Counted from the stretch's first letter, positions 1 to 7,071 are shown. The stretch is 11,288 nucleotides of DNA from Prevotellaceae bacterium (GCA_031254635.1 JAIRUB010000244.1:1-11288), one strand, 5' to 3'. Notes: generated from the sequence alone by a model not told the origin. Program-made: numbers and translations.

Positions 1-245
1 AATCTGATATGAATTTTTCTGTCAATTCCTATTCTTTAGGGTTTGGCGGCGCGATTAGTATTACAAAAAACATCAGGGTAAACGTAGCTTATTTCTTTAC
101 TAATTATAGTGATTGGACTAAGAAAATTACCGATTACGGAAAGCTCAACGCTGCTACCGGAGGAGCTATTCCTGCAACCCCAGGGACAGATATTTTTGGA
201 AGAACGAATCATACCTTTGGGATTGGATTAGACTTGCGGTTTTAA
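1..245 (+). CDS. Outer-membrane beta-barrel protein, FadL/OmpP1 family, C-terminal fragment
   Basis: The gene enters from the left edge; the frame is open from base 3, and 80 residues precede the TAA. The Met at base 9 is almost certainly internal. The visible part alternates hydrophobic and polar residues as in transmembrane beta strands (for example INKNIR/VNVAYFF-like stretches) and has a long polar loop containing a PGTDIFGRTNHT segment. It ends HTFGIGLDLRF with a terminal Phe, the usual last strand of an outer-membrane barrel recognised by the BAM machinery. The loop-plus-last-strand pattern (TNYxDWTKK ... PGTDxFxRTNxxFGxGxDxRF) matches what I know of Bacteroidota OmpP1/FadL/TodX transport proteins, which move hydrophobic compounds across the outer membrane. 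The family call is by remembered similarity on a fragment; the barrel end is more certain than the substrate. Confidence 0.65.
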   Translation, partial: SDMNFSVNSYSLGFGGAISITKNIRVNVAYFFTNYSDWTKKITDYGKLNAATGGAIPATPGTDIFGRTNHTFGIGLDLRF

Positions 246-275
246 TTAGAAATTCGTAAATTTCCTATACTTATC

Positions 276-300
276 AAGGCGAATCGGTATGGTTCGCCTT
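276..300 (+). terminator. Hairpin after the outer-membrane gene, possible terminator
   Basis: Perfect 8-bp inverted repeat AAGGCGAA / TTCGCCTT. It extends to a 10-bp stem if one G-U pair is allowed, with a GGTAT loop. It begins 31 bases after the stop codon. No T-run follows, so it is at best a weak intrinsic terminator. Since lpxB has its own promoter-like box further on, a transcription end here would be sensible. Confidence 0.45.
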
Positions 301-397
301 CCGATGTGAATATTGTTTACATCGGTACGCCCAACGCGTTATCTTTGATTTTGGATATGGTTCGTCGTGATCGTTATTTGCAGCCCCGTTTGGGGCT
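301..397. repeat. Two further hairpins; REP-like structured spacer
   Basis: Immediately after the 276-300 hairpin comes a second inverted repeat, CCGATGT (301-307) / ACATCGG (319-325). It extends to 10 pairs with one G-U and a TATTG loop. A third, AGCCCC / GGGGCT with a GTTT loop, lies at 382-397. An AACGCGTT palindrome is at 333-340. Three stems within about 120 bases of an otherwise unexplained spacer resemble repetitive extragenic palindromes or a structured RNA element. Only one copy is present in this window, so repetition across the genome is inferred. The same stretch is open as a short frame, but nothing suggests it is translated. Confidence 0.4.
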
Positions 398-424
398 CTT
401 AGTCACTTAATCATCAAAAATTGC

Positions 425-432
425 TATCTTTG
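425..432 (+). promoter_or_regulatory. Bacteroidota -7 box upstream of lpxB
   Basis: TATCTTTG matches the Bacteroidota primary-sigma -7 consensus TAnnTTTG. Only six bases separate it from the lpxB ATG, so transcription would start at or next to the start codon, giving a leaderless or nearly leaderless mRNA. No clear TTG -33 element lies 19-22 bases upstream, which lowers confidence. Confidence 0.5.
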
Positions 433-438
433 CAAATT

Positions 439-1620
439 ATGAAATACTACATCGTTTCGGGTGAAACATCGGGCGATTTGCACGGCAGTAAGCTGATGAA
501 GGGCTTGAAAGAGGCCGACCCTGCCGCTGAGTTCCGCTTCTGGGGCGGTGACCTTATGGCTGCCGAAGGTGGTACTATGGTAAGGCACTACAAAGAAACC
601 GCTGTAATGGGTTTTTGGGAAGTGCTGATGAAGCTCCGTAAGGTTATCCGTAACATTAAACAATGTAAGCAAGATTTGCTTGCTCACCGTCCCGATGTGC
701 TGATTTTAATAGATTACCCGGGCTTTAATTTCCGAGTGGCCAAATTCGCCAAAAGGCATGGTATAAAAGTGTTTTACTATATTGCACCGAAAGTATGGGC
801 ATGGAAAGAAAAGCGTGTACACCGCCTCCGGAAATATGTTGATAAATTATTCATCATCTTTCCTTTTGAAGTCGATTATTTTAGAAAATGGGGTATAGAT
901 GCCTTTTATGCAGGAAATCCTTTGGTGGATACGGTAGATGAACGCTTGGCACGTAAACCCTCTTTTTCTGAATTTATTCAACGTAACCAATTACATGACA
1001 AGTCGATAATTGCTATTTTAGCCGGCAGCCGTATGATGGAAATTAATTATGTATTGCCGCGCATTACCCCGCTCATCCAGCACTACCCCGACTATCAGTT
1101 TGTGGTAGCCGGAGCGCCGGCTATAGCCCTACAACAATACGACAAATACCTGCAAGGTACAGGCATCGCTTTGGTAACGGTACAAACTTACGAATTGTTA
1201 GCATTAGCCGATGCAGCCATTGTAGCTTCCGGAACGGCAACGCTCGAAGCCGCACTCATCGGTGTTCCACAGGTGGTATGCTATGGCGGTAACGAACTCT
1301 CCTACCAAATAGCCAAACGATTAATCAAAGTGAAGTATGCCTCTTTGGTTAATCTCATTATGGATGCCCCGGTACTCACCGAACTGCTGCAACACGATAT
1401 GGACTTAGCTAATATACGAGACGAACTCTCGGCTATTTTGCCCAACGGACCGAAACGCCAAGCCATGCTAAACAACTACACCACGCTCCGCACTATGCTC
1501 GGTGAACCCGACGCAGCAACACGCATAGCAAGGGAAATGATAAATCAATTAACAATGAATACACCTGTCCCCTCCCAAGGAGGAAGAGAAAAGGTAGTCA
1601 AAGTAGTTAAGGATAGTTAG
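439..1620 (+). CDS. lpxB: Lipid-A-disaccharide synthase
   Basis: LpxB condenses UDP-2,3-diacylglucosamine with lipid X to form the lipid A disaccharide at the cytoplasmic face of the inner membrane (GT19 family). The 393-residue protein shows the N-terminal SGETSGDLHG motif (7-16), GFWEVL (58-63), the IDYPGFN block with the presumed catalytic Asp92, YIAPKVWAWKEKR (114-126), GNPLVD (159-164), LAGSR..EI (194-202) and the donor-site ASGTATLEAAL (263-273). Start: an in-frame TTG at 421 exists, but ATG 439 gives the canonical MKYYIVSGE beginning and sits just after the -7 box. The last ~20 residues (after about 372, NTPVPSQGG..KVVKDS) are unlike the family and are encoded by repetitive DNA. gldFG follows on the same strand after 98 bases with no obvious promoter, so read-through is possible. 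Confidence 0.96.
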   Translation: MKYYIVSGETSGDLHGSKLMKGLKEADPAAEFRFWGGDLMAAEGGTMVRHYKETAVMGFWEVLMKLRKVIRNIKQCKQDLLAHRPDVLILIDYPGFNFRVAKFAKRHGIKVFYYIAPKVWAWKEKRVHRLRKYVDKLFIIFPFEVDYFRKWGIDAFYAGNPLVDTVDERLARKPSFSEFIQRNQLHDKSIIAILAGSRMMEINYVLPRITPLIQHYPDYQFVVAGAPAIALQQYDKYLQGTGIALVTVQTYELLALADAAIVASGTATLEAALIGVPQVVCYGGNELSYQIAKRLIKVKYASLVNLIMDAPVLTELLQHDMDLANIRDELSAILPNGPKRQAMLNNYTTLRTMLGEPDAATRIAREMINQLTMNTPVPSQGGREKVVKVVKDS

Positions 1621-1637
1621 AAGTAGTTATAGTAATT
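1571..1637 (+). repeat. Repetitive tract forming the lpxB 3' end
   Basis: A CCTCC/GGAGG inverted repeat (1571-1583) is followed by degenerate tandem units of 9-10 bases: AAGGTAGTC, AAAGTAGTT, AAGGATAGTT, AGAAGTAGTT, ATAGTAATT (1591-1637). The tract crosses the lpxB stop codon, so it encodes the enzyme's final residues and supplies the stop. The AAGGAGG here looks like a Shine-Dalgarno sequence but no start codon follows it at a suitable distance. Confidence 0.5.
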
Positions 1638-1665
1638 TTAAGAATAACAACTAAATAATTCATAT

Positions 1666-1715
1666 CAAATAAGCAAATCAACAAATTAACAATCATAACT
1701 CTCAATCTTCAATTC
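1666..1715 (+). repeat. Short interspersed repeat in the lpxB-gldFG spacer
   Basis: The segment begins CAAATAAGCAAATCAACAAA (1666-1685), continues TTAACAATCATAACTC and ends CTCAATCTTCAATTC just before the gldFG ATG. The first part matches, in the same sense relative to the downstream gene, blocks at 5188-5213, 7978-8013 and 8363-8383 (minus strand). The last part is the inverted form of the AATTGAGAATTGAGAGTT block found after mazG. Confidence 0.6.
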
Positions 1716-1718
1716 AAT

Positions 1719-4151
1719 ATGTTCGCTATCCTTCTCAAAGAAATTCGTTCCTTCTTCTCCTCGCTTACGGGCTACATTGCCATCGTTATATTCCTATTAG
1801 TGAATGTCTGGTTTATGTGGATTGGCCCTGGCGAATTTAACGTCTTAGATGGTGGCTATGCCAACTTAGACACCCTCTTTGTGATTGCCCCCTGGGTATT
1901 TTTATTCCTGCTGCCGGCGGTTACCATGCGCAGCTTTGCCGAAGAAAAGAAAACAGGAACGCTGGAGCTTTTGCTAACCAAGCCTGTTACTCGTTTGCAA
2001 TTAGTTATCGGCAAATACTTGGCTGCCGTAATTCTGGCGCTATTTGCCCTGCTGCCCACCTTAGTTTACTATATCAGCATTTATCAACTGGGGCATCCTG
2101 CCGGCAACTTAGACAGCGGCGCTATCTGGGGATCTTACATTGGCTTGGTGTGCTTGGCTGCAAGCTATGCTGCTATTGGAATATGTGTATCGACGCTCAC
2201 TACTAACCAAATTGTAGCCTATATTGTTACCGCAGTACTTTGTTTTTTCTGTTACACAGGCTTCGACGGATTATCGCAACTGACGGGCAGTAGTGGCTTC
2301 AATAGCTTAGTGCTGTCGCTTGGCATCAATGAGCATTATCAATCCATTAGCCGTGGGGTGGTGGATTCGCGCGATTTGCTTTATTTTCTGAGCTTGATTA
2401 TTGTTTTCTTAGGCATCACTCATTTGCAGATTAGCTCGCGGCAACGCAGGCTTAAATTACGTTTTACTTATACAGTCGTGGCATTAGTGTTGACCAATTT
2501 TATATTCCACAATTTGTTTTTCCGTATTGACCTAACCGACGATAAGCGCTATACCCTTGCAGCCGTCAGCAAAGAAACCGTCAAATCGTTAAGCGGGACT
2601 TGCCATATAGAGGTGTTTCTTGACGGTGATATGCCCATTTCGGTAAGAAAATTACAAGCTACCATCAAGGGAACCTTGGATGAGTTGAAAGTATATGCCG
2701 GGAATCGCCTGCAATATGAGTTTATCAATATAGAAAAAGAGGCCGGCGACAGTAGCCCGGAACACATATATGTAGCCTTGAGCGATGTCGGCATAAATCC
2801 TTTTATCATACAGGAAAATACCGGCGGCAGCACCAGCGAAAGAGTATTATTTCCGGGCGCTATTATTACATACGTTTGCACTGTAAAAGAAGGCGATTCT
2901 ACCTTTGTGGAAAGACGCGAAATACCGGTTAATTTCCTACAAAACGACGCTCAAAGCAATCCCGAAGCCAATATCTTATTAGCACAGCAAAATGTCGAAT
3001 ATGAGCTTGTAAATGCTATTGTGCGCATCAGCCGCGAACATTTTCCACATATTGCCTTTGTTGAAGGGCACGGCGAGTTAGACGAATATGAGGCCGGAGA
3101 TATTGGCCGTACTCTTTCTGAATTTTGCTACATCGACCGCATTAATATTTTAGGTAGAGTTGGTATTCTCGACAATTATGAATTGGTGATTATAGCCAAA
3201 CCTATGGAAGAATGGCCGGAAGTCGATAAATTTGTTGTTGACCAATATATTATGAACGGAGGGCGTGTAGCCTGGTTTATAGACGCAGTACACGTTCACC
3301 ACGACAGTCTTGCACAGGGGCATTACACCTTTGCTTTGTCTTCTAACCACTGTCTCGAAGACCAGTTGTTCCGCTATGGCGTGCGCATTAATCCTGCTAT
3401 TGTTCAAGACTTGCAGTGCTCGTTACTGCAGATAAATATTGCCCCTGCCGGACAAAACGCTCAGTTCAAAACTGCCTACTGGCCATACTATCCGCTACTT
3501 ACTCCGCCTATGAACAACCCAATCACCCGTGGTTTGAACCTCATTATGTCGCGATACCCAGGCACTATCGACACCGTCAATACCCGTCCCGATGTGCGTA
3601 AAATGTACCTCTTATACAGTTCGCAATACAGCAAGGTTACACAAATACCCTTCCGTTTAAGTTTGTTGGAAACCAATCAGCAGTACAGTCCGGAGCAATT
3701 TTCGCAATCCAATCTTCCGGTAGCCGTATTGATGGAAGGCTCTTTCCCTTCAGCCTTTGAACATCGTCCCGTAGCACACTACACGCAGGGGCAGCCATTC
3801 AATTTTATCAATAAAAGCGCGCCCACCAAGCTGATTGTTGTAGCCAACGGCGATATTATACGCAATAATGTCAGCGCCAACAACCGCATATATCCGTTGG
3901 GGTTCGACCCTTATATTAATATGCAATTCGGCAATAAAAATTTTATCAAAAACATCGTGTATTATTTACTTGACGACGAGCAACTGATGCAACTGCGAAG
4001 CCGCGAGTGGGAGCTTCGCCTTTTGGATAAGCACAAGGTAAAACAGCATCGCTCAACTTGGGTAGCTGTTAATACCATTGTTCCTCCGTTGTTAGTCATA
4101 CTTGCCGGAGCAGTGTTTATGTGGGTAAGAAAGAGGAAGTATGCGCAATGA
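1719..4151 (+). CDS. gldFG: GldF-GldG fusion: gliding/T9SS-associated ABC transporter permease plus auxiliary domain
   Basis: The 810-residue inner-membrane protein combines two proteins that are separate in Flavobacterium. Residues 1-240 are GldF-like (ABC-2 permease): hydrophobic segments at about 18-36, 53-70, 100-122, 137-157, 164-180 and 220-236, with the family hallmark FAEEKKTGTLELLLTKPV (73-90). Residues ~248-810 are GldG-like: a TM at ~250-268, the DLTDDKRYTL signature (271-280), a large periplasmic ABC-auxiliary region and a C-terminal TM (~781-803) followed by RKRKYAQ. In Flavobacterium GldF and GldG work with the ATPase GldA and are needed for gliding; the substrate is not settled. 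No gldA is in the window. The frame is uninterrupted, and the junction SSRQRRLKLRF is a short basic linker, so the fusion appears natural. The 3' end overlaps the convergent PHP gene by 35 bases. Confidence 0.88.
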   Translation: MFAILLKEIRSFFSSLTGYIAIVIFLLVNVWFMWIGPGEFNVLDGGYANLDTLFVIAPWVFLFLLPAVTMRSFAEEKKTGTLELLLTKPVTRLQLVIGKYLAAVILALFALLPTLVYYISIYQLGHPAGNLDSGAIWGSYIGLVCLAASYAAIGICVSTLTTNQIVAYIVTAVLCFFCYTGFDGLSQLTGSSGFNSLVLSLGINEHYQSISRGVVDSRDLLYFLSLIIVFLGITHLQISSRQRRLKLRFTYTVVALVLTNFIFHNLFFRIDLTDDKRYTLAAVSKETVKSLSGTCHIEVFLDGDMPISVRKLQATIKGTLDELKVYAGNRLQYEFINIEKEAGDSSPEHIYVALSDVGINPFIIQENTGGSTSERVLFPGAIITYVCTVKEGDSTFVERREIPVNFLQNDAQSNPEANILLAQQNVEYELVNAIVRISREHFPHIAFVEGHGELDEYEAGDIGRTLSEFCYIDRINILGRVGILDNYELVIIAKPMEEWPEVDKFVVDQYIMNGGRVAWFIDAVHVHHDSLAQGHYTFALSSNHCLEDQLFRYGVRINPAIVQDLQCSLLQINIAPAGQNAQFKTAYWPYYPLLTPPMNNPITRGLNLIMSRYPGTIDTVNTRPDVRKMYLLYSSQYSKVTQIPFRLSLLETNQQYSPEQFSQSNLPVAVLMEGSFPSAFEHRPVAHYTQGQPFNFINKSAPTKLIVVANGDIIRNNVSANNRIYPLGFDPYINMQFGNKNFIKNIVYYLLDDEQLMQLRSREWELRLLDKHKVKQHRSTWVAVNTIVPPLLVILAGAVFMWVRKRKYAQ

Positions 4152-4851
4152 TTGCCTGTCGTATATTACTAAAACTAATTTTGTCCATTTCCAATTCGGT
4201 GTAAATAGCGCCTATATCTTCCGGTAAATGTGCATCGGACGATTGGATGAATGGGTATTTGGATAGGTATTTATTTTTTTCAAGAAAGGCCGGTATTGTA
4301 GTATGCCTTGATAGTTCCAGCGCATCGACTTTTAAATCGGTAGGAAGAAAGCCAAGTTGGCTTAATATGCTGTTTTGCACCCTGTTAATATGTGCTGGAA
4401 TAAAAATTCCTTCTAAGCGGTGCACCTCGACTTCTATTTCTTCTATACCGATAGTAAGTGCACTGAACAGCAAGTAATCTACTTCCTGTAGTACTTCCTC
4501 TTCTTCGTTTATCACTAACTGATATCCGAATTTTTCCACATTATTCTTAACGGGGGGCAAGTGTTTGTCCAAGAAAATTTGAAATTCAGTCAAATGTTGC
4601 GGTGTTTCAAAGAAAGCAAGCGCATGCACTTCTTCGCGCGTATTGAGTTCAACGCCGCAAAGCACATGAAGGCCTTCCCGCTCTCCTACTTTTTCTACTT
4701 CCGCACATTGCAAGGTAGTATTATGGTCGGTGATGCCGATGATGTGCAATCCACGTTTCTTCGCTGCTTTCACAATGTGCCGCGGTGTCATTTCTATATC
4801 GCCGCAAGGTGAAAGAACCGTGTGAATATGTAAGTCGGCGCGGTATATCAA
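4117..4851 (-). CDS. PHP-domain metal-dependent phosphoesterase
   Basis: The 244-residue protein carries all the PHP metal-site motifs: DLHIHT (6-11, H8 and H10), TDHN (41-44, D42 and H43), GVE (66-68, E68), H76, AHINR (H154) and SSDAH (D206, H208). It is therefore likely an active phosphoesterase using two or three divalent metals; known relatives act on nucleotides, RNA ends or sugar phosphates, and the substrate here is unknown. The start is a TTG codon (4851-4849): an in-frame TAA lies just upstream, no ATG is available before the HIH motif, and the next Met (21) would remove it. The TTG overlaps the stop of the preceding DRTGG gene by 4 bases, indicating translational coupling. It is the last gene of the five-gene module and collides tail to tail with gldFG. 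Confidence 0.88.
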   Translation of the reverse strand: MIYRADLHIHTVLSPCGDIEMTPRHIVKAAKKRGLHIIGITDHNTTLQCAEVEKVGEREGLHVLCGVELNTREEVHALAFFETPQHLTEFQIFLDKHLPPVKNNVEKFGYQLVINEEEEVLQEVDYLLFSALTIGIEEIEVEVHRLEGIFIPAHINRVQNSILSQLGFLPTDLKVDALELSRHTTIPAFLEKNKYLSKYPFIQSSDAHLPEDIGAIYTELEMDKISFSNIRQAIIAHTSSFLPT

Positions 4852-5180
4852 TTCAATAGATTATATATTTTCGCGCTCAGTTCAAAGGATTGTTCTTTGC
4901 TACCGAGGATGGGGATGCCTTCTTCGTTGGCCTGAGCTAAGGTATCAGGGTCGGGTGTAAATCCTTTCACTAATACAATAGCAGCCAAATCTTTTAGAGA
5001 GGCTATAGCCATCACATTTTTGTGGGTTTGCAATGTAATCCACACACTGCCGACAGCGGCAAAGCCCATTACATCGCTTAGCAAGTCGGAGGTATATCCG
5101 CCGGTTATTTCAGTGTTAAGGCCTTTATTTCCGCCGAAAACCGTAAGGTTGAGTTGTTGGGATATTTGTTCGACAGTCAT
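4848..5180 (-). CDS. Small DRTGG-domain protein (second copy)
   Basis: A 110-residue stand-alone protein resembling the DRTGG domain. The diagnostic stretch is ITGGYTSDLLSDVM (25-38), followed by alternating beta/alpha segments ending in a helix (SFELSAKIYNLL). No membrane segment or catalytic motif is visible. In family II pyrophosphatases and Pta-like proteins DRTGG domains sit beside CBS domains and take part in binding adenine nucleotides, so a nucleotide-sensing or scaffold role is an inference. The N-terminal segment (MTVEQISQQLNLTVFGG) is the short helix-strand unit that often precedes this domain. It shares the SDLxSDV core with the 7072-7416 product, implying a paralogous pair. It overlaps the PHP gene by 4 bases and lies 78 bases after the hydrogenase-like gene across a repeat-filled spacer. 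Confidence 0.8.
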   Translation of the reverse strand: MTVEQISQQLNLTVFGGNKGLNTEITGGYTSDLLSDVMGFAAVGSVWITLQTHKNVMAIASLKDLAAIVLVKGFTPDPDTLAQANEEGIPILGSKEQSFELSAKIYNLLN

Positions 5181-5187
5181 ACGATGC

Positions 5188-5257
5188 TTATTTGTTGATT
5201 TACTTATTTGTCTACGAATTACAAGAATTTATACGAATTATTCATTTTCAACTTTCA
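5188..5257 (-). repeat. Composite short repeat between hydrogenase-like gene and DRTGG gene
   Basis: Read on the minus strand after the hydrogenase-like stop: an AATTGAAAGTTGAAAATGAA block, then AATTCGTATAAATTCTTG, then GACAAATAAGTAAATCAACA ending shortly before the next start. The last block differs by one base from GACAAATAAGCAAATCAACA in the mazG-tcdA spacer, and both spacers hold the two blocks in the same order. Confidence 0.6.
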
Positions 5258-5258
5258 A

Positions 5259-6596
5259 TTATTTATCGACAAACTTGTCGGCACCCCAAATTTCTTCCAT
5301 GATACCAACTGCCTGTTCCATACTGAGGCTACCGGCTTTTCCACTTTTAATTCGTTGGAAGAGACAGGCTTCAATGGTAGCTTTTCCGCACACCACATCT
5401 TCTGCTAATGCTTCGCAACTCGGCGAACCACAAGCGCCACAATCAATGCCTATCAAGGATTCCTTAATTTCCTGTGCCTTCTCCATCATCTTCAGTGCTT
5501 CTTTTGTTTCCGGATGGAAACGCACAATGGAGCGAGGTTCAATTTGCCCAACATTCACTATACTTGCCAAGTAGTCGGTATATTTTTTAGGCATCCAACA
5601 TTCTTCCGGCAATTTTTTGGCCATACGGCGCAGGCGTTCAGCTGCGAAAAAACGATTATTTGGCGTAAGAATACCACCGGCGCAACTTTCATCGCAAGTC
5701 CGTAATTCGAGATAGTCAACTCCTTCTATTTCACCATTTTCCAAACGTTCTAAAATATCAATTACATTTTGTAAACCATCGACTGCTAAGCCGGTTTGCC
5801 ACATGTTGTCTTTTTCTCCACCGGTAAGCGTATATTTGATAGCCTTTCCGGAAAGTTGAATTCGTTCCTGAGGTAGGTCGGCTACATTTTCAGCTAATTT
5901 TTTAACGGATTCTTTCTGTACGCGATTATAGAGATAGTCCATATTAATTACCCCATCAATAGGTGAAATATAGTCGCCCACCGGCGATTTAACGGAGGCG
6001 ATTTTGGCTGCACAGGGTGTTACATAAAATATGCCTATCTTTGCCATATCAGCCTTATGCTTTTCACTGTAAACTTTTCGCAAGTGGTGTGCTGTAAGTT
6101 CCATCGGTTGTTTAAGGCGCATCACATTGTTAACCAAAGAAGGAAAACGTACCTGAATAAGACGAATAACTGCGGGGCAGAATGATGAAATAACAGGCCT
6201 TTGGTTTTCTTCGATATAATGGTTCATTGTTTCCAACAGAAAGTCCACACTTTCTTCTGGAACGTGTACTGCGGTAAATCCCATTTCTTTCAATATGCTG
6301 TTAATCATTTCTAAGGAAATGTAATTACTGAATTGCCCGAAAAATACTGATGGCAGCACTAGTAGGCGGTATTCATAGTCAAAAATACGTTGAAAATCGT
6401 CAGCTGCAATTTTAATGGCATGTGTGGGGCATACCCGAATACATTCTCCACAGTCTATGCACCAGTCAGGGTGCATCAAAGCCTTCCCATTACGGACACG
6501 TATCGCTTGAGTTGGACACACTTTCATGCAGTGAGAACATCCGTTGCATAATTCCGGCATAATGTTTAAGGCATGGTAAATAGTTTTTTGTTCCAT
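5259..6596 (-). CDS. [FeFe]-hydrogenase-like multi-cluster Fe-S protein, putative redox/H2 sensor
   Basis: The 445-residue soluble protein has, in order: two ferredoxin 4Fe-4S motifs, C17-C20-C23-C27P and C46-C49-C52-C56P; a hydrogenase large-subunit C-terminal region (~80-345); and a C-terminal Fes-type motif DCGACGSPSC (385-394) with C411. In the hydrogenase region the L1 loop reads SSFCPA (C140), L2 TPCAAK (C195, K198) and L3 RTCDESCAGG (C301, C305), so the four cubane ligands and the L2 lysine are kept. However, the Cys that precedes the L1 ligand in catalytic enzymes (TSCCP) is F139, which should break the normal proton path. It lacks the NuoG-like N-terminus of HydA and is shorter. Family knowledge links such proteins, beside DRTGG, ATPase and PHP genes, to hydrogenase loci; a sensory or regulatory role is my inference. 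It lies 51 bases after the ATPase gene. Confidence 0.87.
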   Translation of the reverse strand: MEQKTIYHALNIMPELCNGCSHCMKVCPTQAIRVRNGKALMHPDWCIDCGECIRVCPTHAIKIAADDFQRIFDYEYRLLVLPSVFFGQFSNYISLEMINSILKEMGFTAVHVPEESVDFLLETMNHYIEENQRPVISSFCPAVIRLIQVRFPSLVNNVMRLKQPMELTAHHLRKVYSEKHKADMAKIGIFYVTPCAAKIASVKSPVGDYISPIDGVINMDYLYNRVQKESVKKLAENVADLPQERIQLSGKAIKYTLTGGEKDNMWQTGLAVDGLQNVIDILERLENGEIEGVDYLELRTCDESCAGGILTPNNRFFAAERLRRMAKKLPEECWMPKKYTDYLASIVNVGQIEPRSIVRFHPETKEALKMMEKAQEIKESLIGIDCGACGSPSCEALAEDVVCGKATIEACLFQRIKSGKAGSLSMEQAVGIMEEIWGADKFVDK

Positions 6597-6647
6597 AGTA
6601 TTTTAATGTTTTAATATATACGATATTATAAGGCAATCATCTAATTA

Positions 6648-7070
6648 TCATCCATTATTAACTGTACTTATTGTTATTTCCAGCGTTGTACCTTTACCGA
6701 CTTCCGACCGGACAGTAAAAATGTCGGCATTTTCCTTAATGTTCGGCAGCCCCATCCCTGCACCAAAGCCCATTTCCCGCACCTTTGACGAAGCTGTAGA
6801 GAAGCCTTTCTGCATGGCTTTTTCTACATTTTCTATGCCCGGTCCTTCATCGTCGAGACGAATGTAAACCTGTTGTGGAGTAATTTTAACTTTAATATCA
6901 CCGTGGTGAGCATGAGCTACAATATTGACTTCGGCCTCGTACAACGCTACCACTACCCGTTTGATAATTATAGGGTCAATATTAATTTGTTTGAGTACTT
7001 TTTTTATTTGGCTCGAAGCTGTACCTGCACTCGTAAAATCACCTCCTTCCACATGAAATTTAAATTCCAT
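6648..7070 (-). CDS. Anti-sigma factor/serine kinase-type GHKL ATPase (RsbW/SpoIIAB-like)
   Basis: A 140-residue single-domain ATP-binding protein of the GHKL fold. Visible motifs are the N box YEAEVNIVAHA (44-54, with E47 and N49), the G1 box DDEGPGI (73-79) and the G2 box GFGAGMGL (101-108); the C-terminus GKGTTLEI (125-132) is the last strand of the fold. Size and motif spacing fit SpoIIAB/RsbW/RsbT-type kinases, which phosphorylate STAS-domain partners or hold sigma factors. No STAS protein, phosphatase or sigma factor is in the window, so its partner may be another module member. The gene begins one base after the first DRTGG gene's stop, a clear operon arrangement. Confidence 0.88.
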   Translation of the reverse strand: MEFKFHVEGGDFTSAGTASSQIKKVLKQINIDPIIIKRVVVALYEAEVNIVAHAHHGDIKVKITPQQVYIRLDDEGPGIENVEKAMQKGFSTASSKVREMGFGAGMGLPNIKENADIFTVRSEVGKGTTLEITISTVNNG

Positions 7071-7071
7071 A

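Noticed and set aside
9..245. Complete 78-residue small protein starting at base 9
   Set aside because: The frame is open to the window edge and the sequence is the final part of an outer-membrane barrel, so the Met is internal.
276..420. Small protein encoded in the hairpin-rich spacer
   Set aside because: One frame is open to the TAA at 408-410, but there is no start codon in a good context and the inverted repeats explain the sequence better.
421..438. Alternative TTG start for lpxB adding six residues
   Set aside because: It would place the -7 box inside the coding region and precede the canonical MKYYIVSGE start; ATG 439 fits the family.
1577..1583. AAGGAGG as a ribosome binding site
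   Set aside because: It lies inside lpxB within a repeat; no start codon follows at a usable distance, and Bacteroidota rarely use such sites.
2549..2881. 110-codon open frame on the minus strand inside gldFG
   Set aside because: Antisense shadow of a long, well-supported gene, with no recognisable product and no promoter-like box.
5020..5574. 184-codon open frame on the plus strand
   Set aside because: It lies antisense to the second DRTGG gene and the end of the hydrogenase-like gene, both of which have clear family motifs. Its own translation shows no domain pattern and it crosses a repeat-filled spacer.
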